A stretch of 64,000 nucleotides of DNA from Cellulosimicrobium cellulans (lineage in GTDB: Bacteria; Actinomycetota; Actinomycetes; Actinomycetales; Cellulomonadaceae), in the NCBI RefSeq assembly GCF_024124905.1, contig NZ_JAMXST010000007.1, positions 62,001 through 126,000 of the forward strand. The letters are read 5' to 3'. The first letter of the stretch is position 1, and every line of letters begins with the position of its first letter. Positions 27,022 to 37,916 of this stretch are shown here, piece by piece. The translations under genes and the position numbers were made by a program. A model generated the notes under the pieces. The model ran no database searches. It was not told the DNA's origin and was given only the letters and a program-made list of their open reading frames with translations.

Positions 27022-27081
27022 GATGAGAGATTTCTGCGCGGACCGTTCCCGCCCGTCGGCGGGCCTCGGTAGACATCTCGC

Positions 27082-27208
27082 ACGGTCAAGAGCACCAGCG
27101 CCAAGTTCCGGCTCGCTGGTCAGCAACCCCCTCGTCACGGCGGGGTGCTCCGGGAGATGACCTGGCCCCACCGGCACGGAGACGTCCTGCCGGAACGGCA
27201 AGCGTGTA
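27082..27208 (+). ncRNA. SAM-IV-type riboswitch (RS3) leading unit 3
   Basis: P1 strands GGTC (27084-27087) and GACC (27159-27162) bracket CCAAGTTCCGGCTCGCTGG, CAGCAACCCCC and CGGGGTGCTCCGGGAGATGA. The 3' domain has the hairpin CCGGCA/TGCCGG followed by GGCAAGCG (27197-27204), the SAM-IV hallmark. The expected promoter is close by: TAGACA at 27070-27075 would start transcription near 27082. The first gene begins 75 nt after the riboswitch. Confidence 0.88.
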
Positions 27209-27283
27209 CGACCTTCCGCCCGGCGACCCGGTGCGCCTCAGAGCGCCCGCGTCCGGGCACCGAGAAACAAGGAGCGTTTCCCC

Positions 27284-28441
27284 ATGGCTTCGTCGAAGCT
27301 TCGATCTCTCGCTGCCGCGGGCCTCGTGCTCGCCGCGCTCGTGTTGTCCGCGTGCGCGGGGACCGCGGACGCGACACCACCAGATCCTGACAGCACGGCG
27401 TCGGGCGGAGAACGGAAGACCGTCACCGTCACGGACGAGCTCGGGCGCGAGGTGGAGCTCACCGTCCCGGTCCAGTCGGTCGCCATCGGCTACAACTGGT
27501 ACAACATCGAGCTCGTCCGCGGTGTCGGGGCCGGTGACCGTGTCGTCGGCGTGAGCGCCGAGGGCGTCGAGGACACCCCGGGCAACGCTCCCTACTGGGA
27601 GTCCGTTCCGGGTACCGAGGCCATCGTCTCGCGGGCCGCCGAGTTCAACTACGACGAGATCATCGCCGCCGGGCCCGAGCTCTTCATCACGCTCAGCAAC
27701 TCTCCCTACGAGGAGGCGATCGAGAAGCTCGAGCCGTTCGGCATCCCCGTCCTCGTCGTGACGGCGTGGGAGCCGCGGCTCTTCGAGAAGAACGTCGAGC
27801 TGCTCGGCACGGTGTTCGGCACCGAGGAGCGTGCCGCGGAGTTCGCAGGGCTGTACCGCGAAGTGGCCGACCTCCTCGACGAGCGGACCGCCCACCTCCC
27901 CGACGACCAGCGCAAGAGCGTCTACTTCGAGAACGGCGAGGCGAACGTCACGGGCGTCCCCGGGTCGGGCTGGCACGACATCATCGAGCTCGCCGGAGGC
28001 ACCAACGTCTTCGGGGACATCGACTTCGCCTCCGACCCCAACCGCGGGGGCACGGTCCACACGACTCCTGTCGACCCCGCCGACGTCCTCGAACGGGATC
28101 CCGACCTGGTCCTGCGGCACGGCATCGACGGGCTCGTCGCCGGCTACGAGCCGTTCCCCGAGGACGCCGCCGCGACTCTCGCCGACGAGCTCGTCGCCCG
28201 CCCCGGCTGGTCCGAGCTGACCGCCGTGCGCAACGGCGACGTCTTCGTCGCGAACAACTTCTGGACGAGCGCTCTCGCGAAGGAGATCGGCGCCCTGGGG
28301 CTCGCCACCTGGCTGCACCCCGAGCTCTTCGAGGACGTGGACACGGAGGAGTTCTTCCGTCGCTGGGTGGAGGACTTCCAGCAGACGCCGTACGAGCACA
28401 CCGCGGACAAGTACGTCTACCGATGGGGTGACCACCGATGA
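27284..28441 (+). CDS. Siderophore/B12-type ABC transporter substrate-binding lipoprotein
   Basis: A 385-residue class III (FepB/BtuF-like) binding lipoprotein. Lipobox 'LVLSAC' places the lipidated Cys near residue 24. 'VTVTDELGREVELTVPVQSVAIG' is the standard start of the periplasmic-binding domain, and 'GPELFITLSNSPYEEAIEKLEPFGIPVLVV' is the hinge region. Ribosome site AAGGAG. Such proteins normally bind ferric siderophores, haem or cobalamin, yet this one follows a SAM riboswitch and is encoded with FMN monooxygenase, aldolase and aminotransferase genes, so a sulfur-containing ligand is suspected. Its 3' end overlaps the permease ATG. Confidence 0.9.
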   Translation: MASSKLRSLAAAGLVLAALVLSACAGTADATPPDPDSTASGGERKTVTVTDELGREVELTVPVQSVAIGYNWYNIELVRGVGAGDRVVGVSAEGVEDTPGNAPYWESVPGTEAIVSRAAEFNYDEIIAAGPELFITLSNSPYEEAIEKLEPFGIPVLVVTAWEPRLFEKNVELLGTVFGTEERAAEFAGLYREVADLLDERTAHLPDDQRKSVYFENGEANVTGVPGSGWHDIIELAGGTNVFGDIDFASDPNRGGTVHTTPVDPADVLERDPDLVLRHGIDGLVAGYEPFPEDAAATLADELVARPGWSELTAVRNGDVFVANNFWTSALAKEIGALGLATWLHPELFEDVDTEEFFRRWVEDFQQTPYEHTADKYVYRWGDHR

Positions 28442-29550
28442 GCGCGCCCGCACTCGACGACGCGGAGATCGCGCAGATCGCGGAGATCGAGCGGGGCCTC
28501 GCCCGAGGACGTCGTCGGCACGGGCTGGGAAAGCTGCTCGTGCTGGGAGGCGCGGTGGCGGTGACCCTCGTGGTCACGGTCCTCACCCTCCAGATCGGTG
28601 CCGGAGGCATCACCCCGCAGGACGTCGTCGACGCCCTCGTCGCCAAGACGACCGGTGTCGCGCCGTCCGACGCGCAGGAGCTGCGGCTGTTCACGACCGT
28701 GTGGGAGCTGCGCGTCCCCCGCGCGGGCCTCGCTCTGCTCGGCGGTGGTGCGCTGGCGATCGCCGGCGTCCTGTTCCAGGGTCTTCTGCGCAACCCGCTC
28801 GTCAGCCCCTTCACGCTGGGCATCGCCCCTGCTGCCGCGTTCGGCGCCGCGCTCGCGCTCCTCTTCGTCCAGGGACAGGGCGCCTCGACGACGTCGGCGC
28901 TCGTCGGCGGTGCGCTCGTGACCGGGCTCGGCTGCGCGGCGATCGTCCTGGGCCTGGCGGCGACGAAGAAGATGCAGCCCACGACCCTGATCCTCCTGGG
29001 CATCGCGCTCACCCAGCTCTTCACCGCGCTCACCGCCGGGCTCCAGTACATCGCGAACGAGGAGACGCTGGCGGCGATCGTGCGCTGGACCTGGGGAACG
29101 GTGAACGGGGCGGTCTGGTACCAGGTCGTGACGCTCGCGGTCCTGCTGGTCGTCGCCGTTCCGTACGTGCAGTGGCGCAGCTCCGCGGTGAACGCGATCG
29201 CGTTCGCCGGAGACGACGCCGCTCGGAGCCTCGGCGTCCCCGTCAGCCGGGTGCGGATCGAGCTGATCTTCGTCGCCGTGCTCATCACCTCGGTGACGAT
29301 CAGCTTCACGGGCATCATCGGCTTCGTCGGTCTCGTCGGACCGCACATCGCGCGTCTCGTGATCGGCGCGGACCACCGGTTCCTCCTGCCGTTCTCCGCG
29401 CTCGTCGGGGGACTCCTGCTCGTCGTGGCCGACGCCGTGGGCCGGATCGTCCTCGCGCCGGCTCTCGTGCCGGTCGGCATCGTCGACGCTCTCGTCGGTG
29501 CTCCCGTGTTCCTCTACCTGATCCTCGCGCGGAAGAGGTCGTTCGGATGA
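28438..29550 (+). CDS. FecCD-family ABC transporter permease
   Basis: A 370-residue BtuC/FecD-type permease with about ten predicted membrane helices. The motifs 'LRVPRAGLALLGGGALAIAGVLFQGLLRNPLVSPFTLGIAPAAAFGAAL' and 'FTGIIGFVGLVGPHIARLVIGADHRFLLPFSAL' are family hallmarks; the latter holds the coupling helix for the ATPase. A 40-residue charged N-terminus precedes helix 1. Both ends overlap neighbouring genes by 4 bp. A single permease gene implies a homodimer, as in BtuC. Confidence 0.93.
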   Translation: MSAPALDDAEIAQIAEIERGLARGRRRHGLGKLLVLGGAVAVTLVVTVLTLQIGAGGITPQDVVDALVAKTTGVAPSDAQELRLFTTVWELRVPRAGLALLGGGALAIAGVLFQGLLRNPLVSPFTLGIAPAAAFGAALALLFVQGQGASTTSALVGGALVTGLGCAAIVLGLAATKKMQPTTLILLGIALTQLFTALTAGLQYIANEETLAAIVRWTWGTVNGAVWYQVVTLAVLLVVAVPYVQWRSSAVNAIAFAGDDAARSLGVPVSRVRIELIFVAVLITSVTISFTGIIGFVGLVGPHIARLVIGADHRFLLPFSALVGGLLLVVADAVGRIVLAPALVPVGIVDALVGAPVFLYLILARKRSFG

Positions 29551-30356
29551 GCCTCGAGATCACCGGCCTGGACGTCGGCTACGGGCGACGACAGGTGCTC
29601 AGCGGCCTGGACCTGTCGGTCGCCCGGGGCAGCGTCCTCGGTCTGCTCGGCCCGAACGGCTCGGGCAAGTCGACGCTCATCAAGTCGGTCAGCCGGATCG
29701 TCCGGCCGTCGGGCGGGCAGATCACGTGGGACGACGCCGATCTGGCGGCGCTGTCGCGGCGGGACCTCGCGCGCGTCGTCGCGTACGTCCCCCAGTCCAT
29801 CGAGCTCTCGTTCTCGCTCTCGGTGCGCGAGGCGGTCCTGCTCGGCCGGACGCCGCACTTCGGGTCGCGTCCGCGGCGAGCCGACTGGGAGCGCGTCGAG
29901 GAGGCGATCGTGCGCCTCGGGCTGACCGAGATCGCCGACCGGAGCGTCACGGAGCTCTCCGGCGGCCAGGCCCAGCGGGTCCTCATCGCACGAGCGCTCG
30001 CGCAGGAGCCGCAGGTGCTGCTTCTCGACGAGCCCACGTCGGCGCTCGACCTGCGCTACCAGCTGCAGACCCTGCACCTCGCGCACCAGGTGGCTCGTTC
30101 CCGTGGGATCGCGGTCGTGGTCTCGATCCACGACCTGAACCACGCGGCGCGGTTCTGCGACGAGGTCGCCTTCCTGCTCGACGGGCGCATCCTGCGGCAC
30201 GGCACCGCGCACGAGGTCTACGACCCCGAGCTCATCCGACGCGTCTACGACGTCGACGTGGACCTCACCGAGCACGACGGCATCGTCGAGGTGCGCCCCC
30301 GTCTGCGGGCGGAACGCCTGGTCCTCGCGGCCCCGGCGGTCGCCGGACGCTCCTGA
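29547..30356 (+). CDS. FecE/BtuD-like ABC transporter ATP-binding protein
   Basis: A 269-residue ATPase of the iron-siderophore/B12 importer group. Walker A 'GPNGSGKSTLIKSV' near residue 35, Q-loop 'VAYVPQSIELSFSLSVREAVLLGRTPHFG' (typical of FecE), signature 'LSGGQAQRVLIARAL', Walker B '[16 protein letters not shown]' and H-loop 'VVSIHDLNHAARFCD'. The ATG overlaps the permease stop. It pairs with the 28438 permease and 27284 lipoprotein. Confidence 0.93.
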   Translation: MSLEITGLDVGYGRRQVLSGLDLSVARGSVLGLLGPNGSGKSTLIKSVSRIVRPSGGQITWDDADLAALSRRDLARVVAYVPQSIELSFSLSVREAVLLGRTPHFGSRPRRADWERVEEAIVRLGLTEIADRSVTELSGGQAQRVLIARALAQEPQVLLLDEPTSALDLRYQLQTLHLAHQVARSRGIAVVVSIHDLNHAARFCDEVAFLLDGRILRHGTAHEVYDPELIRRVYDVDVDLTEHDGIVEVRPRLRAERLVLAAPAVAGRS

Positions 30357-30392
30357 GACTCGCATGACCAACCCGGACACGAGGAGAGACAC

Positions 30393-31727
30393 ATGACGAC
30401 CGGACGGACGACGGGGAGCCGAGGCGGAGGGCTCCTGCTCGGGCTCCTGCTCGGCGGCGCAGCCCGCGCGTGGCGCAAACCGTGGAGCAGAGCGGACGAG
30501 GTCGTCGACCTCGCCCTGTACTCCGACCTCACGCAGCAGGCCGAGGCGGCGAAGCTCCACACGATCTTCCTGGCGGACGGCGTCGCGACCGACGTCGCCG
30601 ACCCGCAGCCCGGGCTCGAGCCCGTGACGTTGCTCAGCGCGCTGGCCGCCCGGACGGAGCGGATCGGGCTGGTCGGCTCGGTGTCGACGTCGTTCTCCGC
30701 GCCGTACAACGTGGCGCGGCAGATCGCCTCGCTCGACCACATCTCCCGTGGTCGCGCAGGGTGGAACATCGTGACGTCCGCGTGGGGCGGGGAGAACTTC
30801 GGCATCGAGCTGCCGCCGCACGACGAGCGCTACGCGATCGCCGAGGAGTTCACGCGGGTCGTCGAGGAGCTGTGGTCCTCCTGGGAGCCGGGCGCGATCG
30901 TGCGAGACCTCGAACGCAACCTCTTCGTCGACCCCGCGAAGGTCCGGCAGATCGACTGGACGTCCGAGCACTTCTCGGTCCGTGGTCCCCTCAACGTGCC
31001 GCGCACGCCGCAGGGGCGTCCGATCCTCGCGCAGGCGGGCTCGTCCGAGGCCGGCAAGGCCTTCGGCGCGCGGCACGCAGACCTGATCTTCACGACCGGG
31101 CTCGTCGACCTCGCGGAGTCGCAGGAGCTGTACGACGACGTGCGCAAGCGCGCCGCCGACGCGGGGCGGCACCCCGGGAGCATCAAGATCCTCCCGGGCG
31201 TCGCCCCCGTCATCGGGTCCTCCGACGCGGAGGCGCGACGCATCTGGGAGGAGTCGCACGAGCACCTCGACCTCGTGCGGGCCCGTGAGTCCTTGTCGAA
31301 GCAGTTCGGCGGCATCGATCTCTCGGGGTACGAGTGGGACCAGCCGGTCCTGGTCTCGGAGCTGCCCGAGGAAGAGGCCGTCGAGGGCCGACGCTCGCGC
31401 TACGGCGTCCTGCGGAGGCTGCTGGCTACCGGGGAGCTCACGACGCTCCGCGACCTGGTGCTGTATCACGCGAGCGCCGCGGGGCACTGGTTCCCGGTGG
31501 GATCGGTCGAGCGTGTCGCGGACGCGCTCCAGGAGCGCTACGAGAGCGGTGCGGCGGACGGCTTCAACATCCTGCCCTTCTTCCTCGAGTATCCCGGCGG
31601 TCTGGACGCCGTGACGGAGGGCCTCGTCCCGGAGCTGCAGCGCCGCGGACTCTTCCACACCGAGTACGAGCACGAGACGCTGCGCGAGAACCTCGGTCTC
31701 GCGCCCATCGACGAGGAGACGGCATGA
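30393..31727 (+). CDS. NtaA-family FMN-dependent monooxygenase (unit 3)
   Basis: A 444-residue member of the NtaA/SnaA/SoxA(DszA) group and a paralog of the 1147 and 2321 proteins. The N-terminal 'LLLGLLLGGAARAWRKPWSRA' aligns with the 'HLGAFLxxxxHxxAAWR' strand but is more hydrophobic. 'GRAGWNIVTSAWGGENFGIE', 'RTPQGRPILAQAGSSEAGKAFGARHADLIFT' and the tail 'VPELQRRGLFHTEYEHETL' are diagnostic. Ribosome site GAGGAG. Being locked in an operon with its own importer suggests it attacks the imported compound, perhaps cleaving a C-S bond using FMNH2 from unit 4. Confidence 0.9.
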   Translation: MTTGRTTGSRGGGLLLGLLLGGAARAWRKPWSRADEVVDLALYSDLTQQAEAAKLHTIFLADGVATDVADPQPGLEPVTLLSALAARTERIGLVGSVSTSFSAPYNVARQIASLDHISRGRAGWNIVTSAWGGENFGIELPPHDERYAIAEEFTRVVEELWSSWEPGAIVRDLERNLFVDPAKVRQIDWTSEHFSVRGPLNVPRTPQGRPILAQAGSSEAGKAFGARHADLIFTTGLVDLAESQELYDDVRKRAADAGRHPGSIKILPGVAPVIGSSDAEARRIWEESHEHLDLVRARESLSKQFGGIDLSGYEWDQPVLVSELPEEEAVEGRRSRYGVLRRLLATGELTTLRDLVLYHASAAGHWFPVGSVERVADALQERYESGAADGFNILPFFLEYPGGLDAVTEGLVPELQRRGLFHTEYEHETLRENLGLAPIDEETA

Positions 31728-32503
31728 GCATCACCACGAGCACCTCACCGCAGGTCGGCGCGGAGCCCTCGGCACGCACGACGGGAAGCCTCGACCCCCT
31801 GCCGGACGTCCCCGAGCCGCCGGCGCGCGACGTGCGCTGGGAGCTGGCTGCGGCTCTGCGCATCTTCGGGCGTGCCGGCTACGAGTTCGGCTTCAACGGA
31901 CACGTGTCCGCACGCGCGCCCGAGGCGCCGGGCCACTACTGGGTCAATCCGTTCGGTCTCTCCATCTCGTCGGTCACGCCTCGCGACCTCGTCCTCGTGG
32001 ACGAGGACGGGCAGGTCGTGGACCCCCGGGTCTCGGCCGCCATCAACGGCTTCGCGGGGAACCTCCGGCTGCACCGCGAGATCGACGACGCCGCGGTCGT
32101 CGTCCACCTGCACACGCCGAGCGGTTTCGCGTGGTCGTCTCTCGGACGGCCGCTCGAGCCGGTGACCACCGACGCGGCGCTCGTCGCGGGCCTCCAGGGC
32201 CTGACGACGTCGATCTGGGACGGGGCCACCTCGCCGTCGGCCGTCGAGCACGCGCGGGCAGGTGCCCGGGTGATCCTGCAGCGCGGGCACGGCTTCGTCA
32301 CGCTCGGTCGCTCCGTCGGCGAGGCGGCGTTCTACCTCCTCGCCGCGGAGCGCGCGGCCGCGGCGAACCTCGCCCTCGTGGGGGTGCCTGACAAGGGCGT
32401 GCTCCCACCGGAGGTGGTCGAGCGGTGGACCCTTCGCCCGGAGCTCGCGCGGGCGCACTTCGAGAACGCCTTCACCCTCGTCGAGGCGGAGGGGCTGCGA
32501 TGA
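31724..32503 (+). CDS. Class II aldolase/adducin-family protein
   Basis: A 259-residue zinc-dependent aldolase-fold protein. 'GYEFGFNGHVSARAPEAPGHYWVNPFGLSISSVTPRDLVLVD' is the N-terminal substrate-phosphate or carboxylate region, 'AAVVVHLHTPSGFAWSSLGRPLEP' gives the H-x-H zinc ligands, and 'LQRGHGFVTLGRSVGEAAFYL' the third His. Family members act as fuculose/ribulose-phosphate aldolases, methylthioribulose-phosphate dehydratase (MtnB) or decarboxylases. The sequence looks closer to the adducin-like group than to MtnB. Next to an aminotransferase under SAM control, a methionine-salvage-like step is tempting but unproven. ATGA overlaps at both ends. Confidence 0.88.
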   Translation: MSITTSTSPQVGAEPSARTTGSLDPLPDVPEPPARDVRWELAAALRIFGRAGYEFGFNGHVSARAPEAPGHYWVNPFGLSISSVTPRDLVLVDEDGQVVDPRVSAAINGFAGNLRLHREIDDAAVVVHLHTPSGFAWSSLGRPLEPVTTDAALVAGLQGLTTSIWDGATSPSAVEHARAGARVILQRGHGFVTLGRSVGEAAFYLLAAERAAAANLALVGVPDKGVLPPEVVERWTLRPELARAHFENAFTLVEAEGLR

Positions 32504-33741
32504 CCGCCACCGAGCTCGTGCGCGGTCGCGCGGCCGGGACCGGTCCGGCCGAGCCGCTCACCCTGTCCACGCTCGCCGCCGCGCTGACGGCACCCCGGGG
32601 CTTCGGGGACCAGAGCCTGCTCTCGCCGCGGCCGGACTCGATCCGTCTCCTGGGAGGAATCCCCGATCCCGGCGCGCTGCCGGTCGACGAGCTGCGCGAC
32701 GCGCTCGGCGAGGTGTGGGACGCGGGCGGCGGCGTCGCCTCGCTGCAGTACTCCGGGACCCAGGGTCTCGCCGGGCTCCGGGAATGGATCGCGGAGCGCG
32801 AGGGCGTCGACGCGTCGCGGGTCGTCATCACGAGCGGCGGGCTGCACGGCCTGTCGCTCACCGTGCAGGCGCTGGTCGAGCGGGGCGCGACGGTTGCCGT
32901 CGACAACCCCGTCTTCCCGATCTTCCTCCGGGTGCTCGAGCTCGTGGACGCCCGGACGCTCCCCGTCCCGGTCGAGGCGGACGGGCTCGACGTCGCGCAT
33001 CTCGCGCGGCGTCTCGCCGAGGGTGAACGCGTCGCGGCCGTGTACACGGTTCCCGACTTCCACAACCCGACCCAGGGCACCCTCTCCGCGGACAAGCGAG
33101 CTGCCCTCGTGGCGCTCGCGGAGCGGTACGGCTTCGTGGTCATCGCGGACGACCCCTACCGCGAGCTGCGCTTCGCCGGGGTGGACCAGGGCCGCCGCAC
33201 CTTCTTCGACTCGGAGCACGTGGTGCACGTCAACACGTTCACCAAGACGCTGGGCCCGGGCCTGCGGCTCGGGTGGCTCGTCCTCCCGGAGTCGCTCGTC
33301 ACGCCGGTCGTCCGGTTGCGCAACAGGCAGGACTCCCATTCGTCGACGTTCGTCCAGACGCTCGTCGAGCACCTCCTCCTCTCCCGCGCCGGCTGGTTCG
33401 ACGACACCCTCGCCCGGGCGAACGCGCTCTACGAGCACCGGGCCCGAGTGCTCGTCGACGAGCTCGAGAACCAGCTCCCCGGCGCGTTCGAGATCACCGC
33501 GCCGGAGGGAGGGTTCTTCCTGTGGCCACGCCTGGTCGACGACTCCGTGGACACGCACGAGCTGCACCGGCACGCGACGGCTGAAGGGGTCGACTACCAG
33601 CAGGGCGAGTTCTTCGCGACGGGCCCGGGGACCGACTCGGCCCGGCGCCTGCGCCTGGCCTACGGGGACCGCACCGACGCCGAGCTGCGCGCCGCCGTCG
33701 GGCGGTTGTCCGTCGCGTACCGTGCGGCGACGAGGGTCTGA
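32500..33741 (+). CDS. PLP-dependent aminotransferase, class I/II (MocR/2-aminoadipate type)
   Basis: A 413-residue fold-type I aminotransferase lacking any N-terminal regulator domain. 'LQYSGTQGLAGLREWIAEREG' and 'VITSGGLHGLSLTVQALVERGATVAVDNPVFP' form the cofactor pocket, 'YTVPDFHNPTQGTLS' carries the ring-stacking region, 'VIADDPYRELRF' holds the Asp and Tyr contacts, and Lys of 'NTFTKTLGPGLRLGW' is the PLP Schiff base. It ends unit 3 and overlaps the aldolase gene. Likely to interconvert an amino acid and a 2-oxo acid, for example recovering methionine or making cysteine or homocysteine; the substrate is not readable from sequence. Confidence 0.9.
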   Translation: MTATELVRGRAAGTGPAEPLTLSTLAAALTAPRGFGDQSLLSPRPDSIRLLGGIPDPGALPVDELRDALGEVWDAGGGVASLQYSGTQGLAGLREWIAEREGVDASRVVITSGGLHGLSLTVQALVERGATVAVDNPVFPIFLRVLELVDARTLPVPVEADGLDVAHLARRLAEGERVAAVYTVPDFHNPTQGTLSADKRAALVALAERYGFVVIADDPYRELRFAGVDQGRRTFFDSEHVVHVNTFTKTLGPGLRLGWLVLPESLVTPVVRLRNRQDSHSSTFVQTLVEHLLLSRAGWFDDTLARANALYEHRARVLVDELENQLPGAFEITAPEGGFFLWPRLVDDSVDTHELHRHATAEGVDYQQGEFFATGPGTDSARRLRLAYGDRTDAELRAAVGRLSVAYRAATRV

Positions 33742-33769
33742 GGGCGACGCCAGGGCCCAGGACCGCGGG

Positions 33770-34231
33770 TCACGCCCGCGCAGGAGTCGGCGCCGCGGCC
33801 CTCCGGCGTGCTCGCACGCCGGTGAGCGCCAGGGTCAGCTGCGCGACCCAGAGCACGAGGACCGCGGGCACGACGACGGCGCTCGCGACCTCGGCGGCGT
33901 GATAGCCGCGCGGGACCGGGACGGCCACCGGTATCGGCTGGGTGTACGTCAGGAGGAACCCGACGGGGATCGCCACGATCCACAGCGCGACGGTCACGAC
34001 GGCGTAGGGGAGCGGGACGTCGTCGGCGGATCGCATGCGCCCGACCCACGTCCCTAGCAGGGGAGCGAGCGCGAGCAGGCCGGCGACCGGGATCGCCGCG
34101 ACCACGAACCCTGCCAGGAGCAGTCCGCCGCCCGCGGCGACGGCCCCGGCCACGAAGCACAGCGGGAGCACGAGCGCTGCCCAGAGCTGGCCGCGGAACG
34201 CGGTCCTCCGCAGCCGTCGTGCTGTCGCCAT
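33770..34231 (-). CDS. Four-helix hypothetical membrane protein
   Basis: A 153-residue protein with four predicted membrane helices ('LWAALVLPLCFVAGAVAAGG', 'LAGFVVAAIPVAGLLALAP', 'VVTVALWIVAIPVGFLLTY', 'VVVPAVLVLWVAQLTLAL') and a basic C-terminus. No family recognised. Start ATG at 34229-34231 is preferred to an upstream ATG because the intervening 32 residues are Arg-rich and unlike the helix-bearing part. Convergent with the aminotransferase gene, 29 bp away. Confidence 0.7.
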   Translation of the reverse strand: MATARRLRRTAFRGQLWAALVLPLCFVAGAVAAGGGLLLAGFVVAAIPVAGLLALAPLLGTWVGRMRSADDVPLPYAVVTVALWIVAIPVGFLLTYTQPIPVAVPVPRGYHAAEVASAVVVPAVLVLWVAQLTLALTGVRARRRAAAPTPARA

Positions 34232-34394
34232 CGGTCGCCCCCCCGTCGCCCTGACCCGCGTCGTCGCGCGCCGTCGTCGGCATCGTACGGCGGCGCGGTC
34301 GTCCAGGGGATGGTGCGCGCGACCCATGGCTCGCGGCGGCGTGCGGACCTAGACTGGAGGTGTCTCGTGGTCTCTCGCGCAGAGGTCGGCTCCG

Positions 34395-34799
34395 ATGTCG
34401 TGGCTGCTGATGGTCTGGTGCGCGACGGCGTGCACGGTCGCCGCCGTGTGGTGGGTGCTGCGCCGCGCCGGCCGACCCCCGAGCCACCGGACGACCGGCC
34501 GACCGCACCTGCTGCGCCGCCGCCCGACGCCCCCCGACCCGCTCGCCACGCTCGCGCTCCAGGTGCGGCTGAGCGAGCTCGCGGCGGAGATGCGGCGCAT
34601 CGAGGCGGACCCGGACGTCTACGCCCGTGCCCACCACTACCTCGCGGTCCAGGGCGCCTACGACGCCTTGCTCCGGGAGGCGTGCCGGCTCACGGGTCTC
34701 TCGGTCGAGGACGCTCCGCTGCGGGCCGGCTTCCGCACGGGCGACGACGAGCGGTTCCGCGAGGAGCTCGAGCTGAGCGCGCGCGGCTGGAGCTGGTGA
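34395..34799 (+). CDS. Small single-pass hypothetical protein
   Basis: A 134-residue protein: one N-terminal membrane segment 'MSWLLMVWCATACTVAAVWWVL', a basic Pro/Arg linker and a soluble helical domain ('LQVRLSELAAEMRRIEADPDVYARAHHYLAVQGAYDALLREACRL'). Family not recognised. A TAGACT box at 34350-34355 could be its -10, giving a short leader; the ribosome site (AGAGG) is weak. Followed by a strong 22-bp bidirectional terminator. Confidence 0.7.
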   Translation: MSWLLMVWCATACTVAAVWWVLRRAGRPPSHRTTGRPHLLRRRPTPPDPLATLALQVRLSELAAEMRRIEADPDVYARAHHYLAVQGAYDALLREACRLTGLSVEDAPLRAGFRTGDDERFREELELSARGWSW

Positions 34800-34829
34800 C
34801 CGGTCCGCCCGTGAGGGGCGGCACGGGAC

Positions 34830-34876
34830 GGGCGAGGGGCCCGACGGCGGTCGTACCGCCGTCGGGCCCCTCGCCC
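34830..34876. terminator. Bidirectional terminator, 22-bp perfect stem
   Basis: Positions 34830-34851 and 34855-34876 are perfectly complementary over 22 bp with a 3-nt loop. It lies between the convergent 34395 gene and the flavin reductase gene ending at 34899, so it can end both transcripts. Confidence 0.85.
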
Positions 34877-34898
34877 CGTGGGGCTGCTGGGTTCGCTC

Positions 34899-35467
34899 TC
34901 AGAGCGCCGAGTGGTCCCCGATCCGGTGGTACGTGCGGTCGTGGTAGACGAGCGGCGACGGGGTGCCGGCCACCTCGTCGCGCCGGGGGCCCGCACCCGT
35001 GCCGACGCTCGACGCGAGCGCTCGCAGCGAGACGAGGTAGGAGTCGCCCACCGGCGTGCGCTGTACCACGCGGCCCCGGACCCACGAGAGGGCCCCGTCG
35101 ATGACGGGTTCCCCGGTGCCGAGGCGGGACCAGCCGCCGTCGGCGAACCGGTCGATGCCGCTCGTGGCGAAGCGCGCCGAGACGTCGTCCTGGTGGTCGG
35201 CGAGGAAGCTCACCGCGAGCGTCCGTGCCGCCGACACGGCGGGCCACGACGACGACGTCGACGCGAGCGAGAACGCGAGCAGCGGCGGTGCGGCCGAGAC
35301 GGAGATGACCGACGTCGCGGTGAACCCGACGAGGCGGCCGTCGTGCTCGAGCGCGATCACGGCGACCCCCGCGGGGTGGCCGCGGAACACGGCCTTGTAC
35401 TCGTCGGGGGAGAGCTGCGGCTCGTCCTGCTCCGCCAGGAGGGCCTCCAGGTGGGTGAGCTCGGCGG

Positions 35468-35471
<4 letters not shown>
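34899..35471 (-). CDS. Flavin reductase-like domain protein
   Basis: A 190-residue protein of the flavin reductase (HpaC/DIM6-like) split-barrel family. 'YKAVFRGHPAGVAVIALEHDGRLVGFTATSVISVSAAPPLLAFSLASTSSSW' is the FMN-binding core and 'RLGTGEPVIDGALSWVRGRVVQRTPVGDSYLVSLRALA' completes the barrel. These enzymes use NAD(P)H to make free FMNH2 for two-component monooxygenases. The ATG overlaps the stop of the preceding reductase gene. Under riboswitch RS4, it is a natural supplier for the seven LLM enzymes in the window. Confidence 0.9.
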
Positions 35472-37834
<2,363 letters not shown>

Positions 37835-37916
37835 CCGTCGTCTACCCTGGCCGACGGCCGCCGTCGCGCACGCCGCGCGACGCGACGGCCGTCGGACCGG
37901 ACGACGGGAGAACGCA

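Noticed and set aside
31724-33741. Assigning the aldolase and aminotransferase as mtnB and mtnE of methionine salvage
   Set aside because: The families are compatible, but the sequences do not show MtnB-specific features and no other mtn genes are present, so only the family is named.
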